Origin: Nocardiopsis gilva YIM 90087 | Lineage (GTDB): Bacteria > Actinomycetota > Actinomycetes > Streptosporangiales > Streptosporangiaceae | Reading direction: 5' to 3' | DNA: 64,000 bases | Assembly: GCF_002263495.1 (NCBI RefSeq) | Contig: NZ_CP022753.1 | Coordinates: 1,736,001-1,800,000 of the forward strand | Shown here: piece after piece, positions 57,038 through 64,000 of the stretch | How positions within the stretch are numbered: the stretch's first letter is position 1 | Layout: every line of letters starts with the position of its first letter | The notes under the pieces: generated by a model | The model's database searches: none | What the model saw: only the letters and a program-made list of their open reading frames with translations | What the model was told of the DNA's origin: nothing | Program-made: the position numbers and the translations under genes

Positions 57038-57486
57038 GCCTGCTCCCTCTGTCTGTCCGGATCTGGACGGTTTATGACATGATGTCAGCAAGATATGGCC
57101 TGCTGTCAAGTCGTTGGTGACACTGTGTCGAAAAACCCGAGTGGGATGATGCCCAGTTCGATGGAGCGGTGAGGCCGGTATCCTGGCGTTGCACCAGGGT
57201 GCAGTGTGCGCTAGCCCGGCCGGTCAGAGCGTTGGATGGCTCTCGTGCAATCCCGCTAGCGACGAAAAGGGCCGGGCGATTATCGTTTGACTGCCGCAAA
57301 GGATCATCGGGCCTCGCTGAGCCGGCGGTCACCGTCTCGGAGAGTCATGGGGCCGATGCCCCGCGATCCCGGTCCGGGGGGTGGGAGGGATCCCCAAAGT
57401 CCGGGTGGAGCACGACGATGGTGCCGGGGGAAGACCGGTCGACGTAGAGGCGATGTGTGGATACAAGGAAAACAGGACACGAGCCC
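57038..57486. other. Divergent intergenic region, heme oxygenase / response regulator module
   Basis: This 449-bp region holds both divergent promoters. Apart from the TetR-type palindrome (57075-57087) it contains TGCACCAGGGTGCA (about 57189-57202), a 6-bp inverted repeat. I see no small gene with a ribosome site. Confidence 0.4.
57075..57087. promoter_or_regulatory. Candidate TetR operator upstream of heme oxygenase
   Basis: TGACATGATGTCA is a perfect 13-bp palindrome, 38 bp upstream of the heme oxygenase start. A near half-site TGCTGTCA (57101-57108) facing TCAGCA (57086-57091) lies beside it. Only pattern evidence. Confidence 0.5.
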
Positions 57487-58698
57487 GTGACCATGGTAGA
57501 TCCCGATTCCGCGGGGCCGGCGGGGACCGGCCGCGCATCGGCCGCCGTCGAATCGGTCGACATCCTGTTGATCGAGGACGACGCGCAGGACGCGTTCCTG
57601 GTCGAAGAGCTGCTCGCCGACACCGCGCTGGACGCCCGTATCACCTGGGTCGACACACTCGGTAAGGCACGTGAGCACCTCGACGACTTCCGCGGTTGTG
57701 TGCTCCTCGACCTCAACCTGCCCGACGCCGGCGGCATGGACCTGCTGCGCGAGGTGCTCACCACGGCCGACTCAGCGGCCGTCGTGGTTCTCACCGGCCT
57801 CAACGACGAACACGAAGGCATCGCCGCCGTCGCGGCCGGTGCCCAGGACTACCTGGTCAAGGGCCAGGTCGACGGCTCCCTCCTGGCGCGCAGCCTGCGC
57901 TACTCCGTCGAGCGCCAGCGCGCCGACGAGAACGCCCGCCAGCTGCGCGAGGCCGAACTCCACGCGCGCGAGAACATGCGGCTGGAGCGCGGCCTGCTGC
58001 CCCAGGTGCTGCTGGACGACTCCCCGCTGAGCCACCGCTCCTTCTACCGCCCCGGCCGCAAGCGCGCCCTGGTCGGCGGCGACTTCTTCGACGCCGTGCA
58101 GAAGGACGGCACCACGCACGCCATCATCGGCGACGTCAGCGGGCACGGCCCCGACGAGGCCGCGCTCGGCGTGAGCCTGCGCATCGCCTGGCGCGCCCTG
58201 GTCATGGGCGGCGTCGCCGAGGACACCGTCCTGCCCGCGCTGGAGGAGATCCTGGCCAGCGAGCGCGCCCAGGACGAGATGTACGCCACGCTGTGCCAGG
58301 TCAGCCTGGACGTGCGCAGCGAGAAGGCGCGGATCCGCCTGTTCGGCCATCCGCCGCCGCTGGTCATCAAGGACGGCGTGGTCGAGGAGGTCCCGGCCGT
58401 GCCCCGGCCGCCGATGGGCGTGTTCCCCGACGCCGACATCGACGTCGAGGAATTCCCGTTCCCGCAGGGCGCCACGCTCATGCTCTACACCGACGGCCTG
58501 GTCGACGCCTACGACGGCGCCCCGCCCGCGCGCCTGGAGGTCCAGGGCCTGTCCCGCATCCTCGACGGCGTCCTGAAGAGCGGCTGCTCCATCATGGACC
58601 TGCCCGAGCACCTTGTGGACGAGGCCGAACGCCACAACGGCGGCCCGCTCCAGGACGACGTCGCCATGATGCTCCTCACCCACGGGGCCGAGAGGTGA
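57487..58698 (+). CDS. Response regulator with PP2C/SpoIIE-type phosphatase output
   Basis: The 403-residue protein has an N-terminal receiver (about 25-145, phosphoacceptor D75 in VLLDLNLPDAGG, then VVVLTGLND and QDYLVKGQVDG) and a C-terminal SpoIIE/RsbU phosphatase (LVGGDFFDAV, IGDVSGHGPDEA, MLYTDGLVDAYDG, DDVAMMLL). Such proteins dephosphorylate anti-anti-sigma factors on cue from a sensor kinase. The stop overlaps the following kinase start region (GTGA) so translation is coupled. Start GTG 57487 is tentative; ATG 57493 and GTG 57457 are alternatives. Confidence 0.9.
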   Translation: MTMVDPDSAGPAGTGRASAAVESVDILLIEDDAQDAFLVEELLADTALDARITWVDTLGKAREHLDDFRGCVLLDLNLPDAGGMDLLREVLTTADSAAVVVLTGLNDEHEGIAAVAAGAQDYLVKGQVDGSLLARSLRYSVERQRADENARQLREAELHARENMRLERGLLPQVLLDDSPLSHRSFYRPGRKRALVGGDFFDAVQKDGTTHAIIGDVSGHGPDEAALGVSLRIAWRALVMGGVAEDTVLPALEEILASERAQDEMYATLCQVSLDVRSEKARIRLFGHPPPLVIKDGVVEEVPAVPRPPMGVFPDADIDVEEFPFPQGATLMLYTDGLVDAYDGAPPARLEVQGLSRILDGVLKSGCSIMDLPEHLVDEAERHNGGPLQDDVAMMLLTHGAER

Positions 58699-58703
58699 GC
58701 CCG

Positions 58704-60365
<1,662 letters not shown>

Positions 60366-60369
60366 GACG

Positions 60370-60816
60370 TTGAGCGAGGTCACTTTGGTGCAACCCATAG
60401 AGGTGCTGCTGGTCGAGGACGACCCCGGTGACGTCCTGATGACCAAGGAGGCCTTCGAAGAGCACAAGGTGGGCAACCGTCTCCATGTGGTCTCCGACGG
60501 CGTCGAGGCGCTGCGGTTCCTGCGCCGCGACGGGGAGTACGCCGACGCGCCCCGTCCGCACCTGATCCTGCTCGACCTCAACCTGCCCCGCAAGGACGGC
60601 CGCGAGGTGCTGGAGGAGGTCAAGAAGGACGAGGCGCTGGCGCACATCCCGATCGTGGTGCTGACCACGTCGGAGGCCGAGGAGGACATCCTGCGCAGCT
60701 ACCGGCTGCACGCCAACGCCTATGTGGCCAAGCCCGTCGACTTCGACCAGTTCATCCAGGTCGTGCGGCAGATCGACGACTTCTTCGTGACCGTGGTACG
60801 GCTGCCCAAGGGGTGA
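60370..60816 (+). CDS. Single-domain response regulator (CheY/Rcp1-like)
   Basis: The 148-residue protein is a receiver alone: [21 protein letters not shown]69 in [29 protein letters not shown] and [13 protein letters not shown]. No DNA-binding domain follows. The VEDDPGDV start and K-P-V-D segment match cyanobacterial Rcp1-type regulators, which shuttle phosphate. TTG 60370 follows AAGG; TTG 60385 and GTG 60388 are alternatives. It begins 5 bp after the kinase stop. Confidence 0.9.
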   Translation: MSEVTLVQPIEVLLVEDDPGDVLMTKEAFEEHKVGNRLHVVSDGVEALRFLRRDGEYADAPRPHLILLDLNLPRKDGREVLEEVKKDEALAHIPIVVLTTSEAEEDILRSYRLHANAYVAKPVDFDQFIQVVRQIDDFFVTVVRLPKG

Positions 60817-60850
60817 GCCGCCCGGCAGGCCGGCCGCGAATTCGCGTCCC

Positions 60851-60862
60851 ACGACCGGTCGT
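60851..60862. promoter_or_regulatory. Perfect palindrome upstream of the LMW phosphatase gene
   Basis: ACGACCGGTCGT is a perfect 12-bp palindrome 85-96 bp upstream of the phosphatase start, 35-46 bp after the response regulator stop. It could be an operator or a small hairpin. Confidence 0.35.
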
Positions 60863-60933
60863 CGGGCCCGTCGATGTCGGCCCGATGTCCGCGCGCGGGA
60901 GCGTACGTCCCGTTCAGGGGGTCGATCCTCCGT

Positions 60934-60939
60934 TACGGT
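60934..60939 (+). promoter_or_regulatory. -10 element of the LMW phosphatase gene, leaderless
   Basis: TACGGT lies 8 bp before ATG 60947, which places the transcription start at the ATG. The -35 region is not well matched, so this rests on the -10 and its spacing. The identical TACGGT-leaderless arrangement precedes the zinc-ribbon gene at 41241. Confidence 0.4.
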
Positions 60940-60946
60940 AATGACC

Positions 60947-61516
60947 ATGAGCTTGCCGGAACCTCGTGACCCCGCCGGGCCCTACCGGATCTGCATCGTG
61001 TGCCTGGGCAACATCTGCCGGTCCCCGATGGCGGCGAAGGTCCTGACGGCCGACCTGGAACGCGCCGGGATCGCCGATCTCGTGCAGGTCGACAGCGCCG
61101 GGACCGGGAGCTGGCACATCGGATCCGGTATGGACTCCCGTGCCGCGTCGACGCTCCGCGTCCACGGCTACCTCACCGAGCACGTCGCGCGGAAGTTCGA
61201 CCCCGCCTGGTTCACAGAGCGGGACCTCATCCTGGTGATGGACCTGGACAACCTCGACGACGTGCTCCGGCTCGTCCCGGACCGCGCCGAGGCCGGCGAG
61301 CGCGTCCTGCTGTTCCGCTCCTTCGCCCCCGGCGGTGGCCCCAACCCCGAGATCCCCGACCCCTACTACGGCGGCGACGACGGTTTCAGCACCGTGTTGA
61401 GCATGGTGGAGGCGGCGGCCAAGGGGCTGACCGGCGAACTGGTCGCCCTTTTCGGTCCCCGCACCGGCTACGAGCACGGTCGGGACGACAGGCGGGACAC
61501 CCCCGGTGCGTTCTGA
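60947..61516 (+). CDS. Low-molecular-weight protein tyrosine phosphatase
   Basis: The 189-residue protein has the P-loop C-x5-R-S at C19-R25-S26 (CIVCLGNICRSPMAAKVL), the AGTGSWHIGSGMD segment and the acid region EIPDPYYGGDDGF. This class removes phosphate from tyrosine in proteins, including mycobacterial PtpA-type host effectors and cell-wall kinases. It lies beside the signalling module and is followed by a fructosamine-kinase-like gene 7 bp after its stop. Confidence 0.92.
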   Translation: MSLPEPRDPAGPYRICIVCLGNICRSPMAAKVLTADLERAGIADLVQVDSAGTGSWHIGSGMDSRAASTLRVHGYLTEHVARKFDPAWFTERDLILVMDLDNLDDVLRLVPDRAEAGERVLLFRSFAPGGGPNPEIPDPYYGGDDGFSTVLSMVEAAAKGLTGELVALFGPRTGYEHGRDDRRDTPGAF

Positions 61517-61523
61517 GGAGCGC

Positions 61524-62399
61524 GTGGCGCCGCCCGTCGCCGACCGTGTCGCCGAGCTGACCGGCCGCGCGGTCGCCGCGCTGGCGCCGCTGGGATCGAG
61601 CCACGCCTGGGAGCTGTACCGTGCCGAACTCGCCGACGGCGCCGACGTCTTCGTCAAGGCGCTGCCGGACGGCACGCCCGACGGGGAGTTCGCCGGGCTG
61701 TTCGCCACCGAGGCGTGGGGCCTGGAGTGGCTGGGCGGGTCGTTCGGCTCCCCGGTGCCCGAGGTCCTCGGCGCCGACGAGCGCACGCTCGTGCTCTCCT
61801 GGGTGTCGGAGCGGCCCCCGACCCCCGAGGCCGCCGAGCGCTTCGGCCACCAGCTCGCCGGCATGCACGCGACACCGGCCGAGCACTTCGGGGCGCCGCG
61901 CGACGGCTACATCGGCCCACTGCCGCTCGACAACACCCCGCGCGACTCCTGGCCGGAGTTCTACGCCGAACAGCGGCTGCTGCCCTACCTCGCCCGCGCC
62001 ACCGACCGGGGCGTGCTGACACCGGCCGACGTGCGCGTCATCGAGCGGGCCATCGACGCCATCGGCGACCTGCCGGGTGCCCCCGAACCGCCCGCGCGCA
62101 TCCACGGCGACCTGTGGAGCGGCAACGTGATCTGGCAGGACGACGGCGCGGTGATCGTCGACCCCGCCGCCCACGGGGGCCACCGCGAGGCCGACCTCGC
62201 CATGCTCGCGCTGTTCGGCCTGCCCTACCTGGACCGGGTGCGCGACGGCTACAACGAGGCGTTCCCCCTGGCCGCCGGGTGGCGTGGACGGATCGCGCTG
62301 CACCAGCTGCACCCGCTGCTGGTCCACGCGTGCCTGTTCGGCGCCGCCTACCGGATCACCGCGCTCAACGCCGCCCAAGCCGTTCTGGGCGAGGTGTGA
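61524..62399 (+). CDS. Fructosamine kinase/FN3K family protein
   Basis: The 291-residue protein has FVKALPDG near the N-terminus, LSWVSERPP, HGDLWSGNVIWQDDGAVIVDPA with catalytic and metal residues, and the FGAAYRITALNAAQAV end. FN3K-type enzymes phosphorylate glycated lysines so that the adduct decomposes. GTG 61524 follows GAGGAGC, and the gene is 7 bp downstream of the phosphatase stop, so they are co-transcribed. The pairing of a phosphatase with a deglycation kinase recurs in actinomycetes. Confidence 0.9.
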   Translation: MAPPVADRVAELTGRAVAALAPLGSSHAWELYRAELADGADVFVKALPDGTPDGEFAGLFATEAWGLEWLGGSFGSPVPEVLGADERTLVLSWVSERPPTPEAAERFGHQLAGMHATPAEHFGAPRDGYIGPLPLDNTPRDSWPEFYAEQRLLPYLARATDRGVLTPADVRVIERAIDAIGDLPGAPEPPARIHGDLWSGNVIWQDDGAVIVDPAAHGGHREADLAMLALFGLPYLDRVRDGYNEAFPLAAGWRGRIALHQLHPLLVHACLFGAAYRITALNAAQAVLGEV

Positions 62400-62489
62400 G
62401 CGGCCTGAAAGGGGCGCAGTGGTCGGCGGGCCAGCCGCCACCGACGGGCGGCGTTGGCCGTCCGGAGCACCTGCGGCGGCGTCCCGTCC

Positions 62490-63089
62490 TCACCAGCTCA
62501 CCAGCACCGTGGTGTCCGGGTACAGCTCGCCGGCGCCCGCGACGACGCAGTCGGTGACGGTCTCCTCATCGTCGGGTTCCGCGGCAGCGACGAGGGCCGC
62601 TAGGTCCTTCTCGTCACCCGTCGTGGTGATTCCGGCATCCGACATGCACTCGCGGGCGTAGGACATGAGGTCGTCGGCCATGCGGGGTTCGTGGTCCTCG
62701 GAATACCGATTCTCCACTTTCTCCAGGTGCGCGGTGAAGCAGGCGTCGCCGATATCCGCGACCGCGTCGTCGGGAATCCCCTTGCCGTCGAACCAGAGAT
62801 CCATTCTCAGCTGATCGACGGGATCCCACCCGTTGTTGTCGAGATCGATTCCTCGCGTGCGCAGACATTTCTCCAGGCGCTTCACCGCGGCGGCGTAGTC
62901 GTTCTCGTCGACCGTCCCTCCCGCCAGCAGCGCCTCCTGCTCGGCGATTCCGGCGTCGATCTCCGCCGCGCCCGGCGCGTCTGAGGACGCGGGAGCAGCG
63001 GCACCGCCGTCGGACGTGGGGAGCTGCGGGCCGCAGGCCGCCGCCGCGACGGCCAGGAGCGCGGCGGAGATGGTCGGTCGGGGGCGCAT
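62490..63089 (-). CDS. Lipoprotein of unknown function
   Basis: The 199-residue protein has a lipoprotein signal (ISAALLAVAAAAC, lipobox AAAC with the Cys at residue 19). The mature part is acidic (Asp/Glu-rich), with four further cysteines (EKCLRTRG, GDACFTAH, RECMSDAG, VTDCVVAG) that could form disulfides. No recognised family. It is followed, on the same strand, by nothing until the FN3K gene (convergent), and preceded by two secreted-protein genes, so it may form a cell-surface cluster with them. Confidence 0.75.
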   Translation of the reverse strand: MRPRPTISAALLAVAAAACGPQLPTSDGGAAAPASSDAPGAAEIDAGIAEQEALLAGGTVDENDYAAAVKRLEKCLRTRGIDLDNNGWDPVDQLRMDLWFDGKGIPDDAVADIGDACFTAHLEKVENRYSEDHEPRMADDLMSYARECMSDAGITTTGDEKDLAALVAAAEPDDEETVTDCVVAGAGELYPDTTVLVSW

Positions 63090-63098
63090 TCCACCGCC

Positions 63099-63434
63099 CT
63101 AGTAGTGCCGGATGCGATAGACCTTGCCGTTGCCCCAGCCCTTGTGGAAGCTGGTGCTGAGCCGGCCGGGCTTCGTCGAGATCTTCTTGAAGCCGGGAGC
63201 GTGGTGCCAGCGGCTGAGCGCACCGTCTCTCCGCTGCAACCGGACCCAGGCGTGGCCCAGACAGCCGCCGCGCGTCTTCTGCGTGGACGCGTAGGTATGG
63301 TCGCTCCTGCCCACATAGGTGCAGGTCCCGCGACGCATCGTGACCCAGTCCGTATGGGGTGGCGGGGCGGGGGCCATCGCGGTGGCCAGGGCCAGGGAGA
63401 CCGTGATCGCGGCGAATCGCGCAATGGCGGTCAT
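63099..63434 (-). CDS. Secreted small protein, paralog A
   Basis: The 111-residue precursor starts at ATG 63434 behind the strong site GGAGGTGAAGGAA. A Sec signal peptide (AAITVSLALATAMAPA) precedes a domain with two cysteines in GTCTYVGRS and RGGCLGHAWVRLQR and a KKISTKPGRLSTSF, KVYRIRHY C-terminal part. It aligns without gaps, about 60% identical, with the neighbouring gene 63546-63893. No family is known. The lipoprotein gene lies 9 bp downstream and may be in the same operon. Confidence 0.75.
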   Translation of the reverse strand: MTAIARFAAITVSLALATAMAPAPPPHTDWVTMRRGTCTYVGRSDHTYASTQKTRGGCLGHAWVRLQRRDGALSRWHHAPGFKKISTKPGRLSTSFHKGWGNGKVYRIRHY

Positions 63435-63545
63435 ACGTTCCTTCACCTCCTCCAACCGTGCGCGGCCGGCGGGCCGCGGAGGCGCGACTCTCCCTCGGCG
63501 GCCGATCCGCGGCCTGCCGGTACCGCGCACAGCGCGCCTACCGGC

Positions 63546-63893
63546 TCAGCGGTGGTGGATCCGGTAGACCTTCCCCTTGCGCCATGTCTTGTGCATGCTC
63601 TTCTTGAGCTGGCCCTTGGTCGTGCGGATCTTCTTGAAGTTCTTGGCGTGCCGCCATGGGCTGTAGTAGCCGTTCTTCTTCTGCAGGCGGACCCAGGCGT
63701 GCCCCTTGCACTTGCCCCGCACCTTCTGCGTCCACGCGCTCGTGTGGTTGCTGCCGCCGATGTAGGTACAGCTTGCGCGGTTCATCGTGACCGACGCCCG
63801 GTGGGCCGATGCCGCGGGGGCGGTCGCGGTGAACAGGCCACCGACCAGCACGGCGGAGACCGCAGCAGCGCCGATTCTTCGTATGACCGTCAT
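63546..63893 (-). CDS. Secreted small basic protein, paralog B
   Basis: The 115-residue precursor has a signal peptide (AVSAVLVGGLFTATAPAASA) and a strongly basic mature domain: CTYIGGSNHTSAWTQKVRG, KCKGHAWVRLQKKNG, HAKNFKKIRTTKGQLKK and KVYRIHHR. Conserved between the two paralogs are the two cysteines, TQK-x-RG, GHAWVRLQ, FKKI-x-T and GKVYRI. Charge is much higher than in paralog A, suggesting nucleic acid, cell-wall or membrane contact. Function unknown. First gene of the secreted cluster. Confidence 0.75.
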   Translation of the reverse strand: MTVIRRIGAAAVSAVLVGGLFTATAPAASAHRASVTMNRASCTYIGGSNHTSAWTQKVRGKCKGHAWVRLQKKNGYYSPWRHAKNFKKIRTTKGQLKKSMHKTWRKGKVYRIHHR

Positions 63894-64000
63894 TCTTCTG
63901 CTCCGTCCAGGAATGATTTTCCTTTCTGCCCCGTTGTCGACCGACCCTTGCTGATATCGCGGGCGCGCACAAGGCGGTTTTCGTGTCCCAGTGTGGCCAG

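Noticed and set aside
57189-57202. TGCACCAGGGTGCA as the operator of the response regulator module
   Set aside because: A short palindrome nearly 300 bp from either start, with no partner regulator; too weak to call.

Overview
The window is a GC-rich, densely coded stretch of an actinobacterial chromosome. It has many GTG and TTG starts, several leaderless promoters, a WhiB protein, DasR, a DmdR/IdeR-type iron box and the actinobacterial fused 2-oxoglutarate enzyme Kgd. The block dasR, HisKA_2 sensor kinase, whiB1/wblE, diacylglycerol-kinase-like gene, SigB/SigH-type sigma factor and anti-sigma factor follows the order known in Streptomyces coelicolor (DasR SCO5231, WblE SCO5240, SigH SCO5243). 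Gene content suits a non-Streptomyces filamentous actinomycete, perhaps a Nocardiopsis relative. That placement is inference, because no rRNA or other taxonomic marker is present.

Layout. 1-7.9 kb: end of an acetolactate-synthase-like gene, then the dasR/sensor kinase/whiB1/lipid kinase/sigma/anti-sigma block and a GNAT acetyltransferase. 8.0-12.4 kb: a polar amino acid ABC importer operon and an NAD(P) malic enzyme. 12.4-16.3 kb: a WhiJ-like/DUF397/RsbW-like ATPase trio, an MDR oxidoreductase, a membrane-anchored unknown and a three-repeat type I-E-like CRISPR array without cas genes. 16.3-24.6 kb: a DUF4097-PadR operon with its promoter, a small DUF6104 gene, kgd, a PPOX-fold protein and a short-chain dehydrogenase. 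24.8-32.6 kb: BlaI-type regulator, DapC-like aminotransferase, methyltransferase, an M16 peptidase pair, a Ser/Thr kinase behind a tiny upstream ORF, tRNA-Leu(UAG) and a Bcp/PrxQ peroxiredoxin. 33-42.3 kb: CDP-alcohol phosphotransferase, DUF3618 protein, an aldolase/racemase-fold gene with a probable 3'-terminal frameshift, purU, an Asp23-like gene, a HAD phosphatase, iron-box-controlled fhuF, a small secreted protein resembling a chitin-binding CBM14 domain, VOC and CBS proteins, a zinc-ribbon unknown and toxin-antitoxin debris. 42.3-48.3 kb: a glycine-riboswitch-controlled gcvT-gcvH-glyA-sdaA operon and a class I DAHP synthase. 48.5-57 kb: acyl-CoA synthetase, prolyl iminopeptidase, a ferredoxin converging on a ferredoxin reductase, asparaginase, a DEDDh exonuclease and a heme oxygenase-TetR operon. 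57.5-62.4 kb: a response regulator-PP2C phosphatase/CHASE3 histidine kinase/CheY-like regulator module, a low-molecular-weight tyrosine phosphatase and a fructosamine-kinase-like protein. 62.5-63.9 kb: a lipoprotein and two tandem paralogous secreted proteins of unknown function.

The clearest functional couplings are four. Glycine sensing drives glycine cleavage, SHMT and serine deaminase; gcvP and the L protein are not here. The sigma and anti-sigma genes overlap and sit beside the WhiB gene, which has a CRP-like site upstream. Iron supply is represented by fhuF with an iron box and by heme oxygenase with its own TetR-type regulator. Phosphorelay and partner-switching signalling appears in several separate modules. 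I saw no prophage, insertion sequence or large biosynthetic cluster. The least understood items are the tandem secreted paralogs, the leaderless zinc-ribbon gene, the small CBM14-like protein, the orphan mini-CRISPR and a short-variable-arm tRNA with a leucine UAG anticodon.
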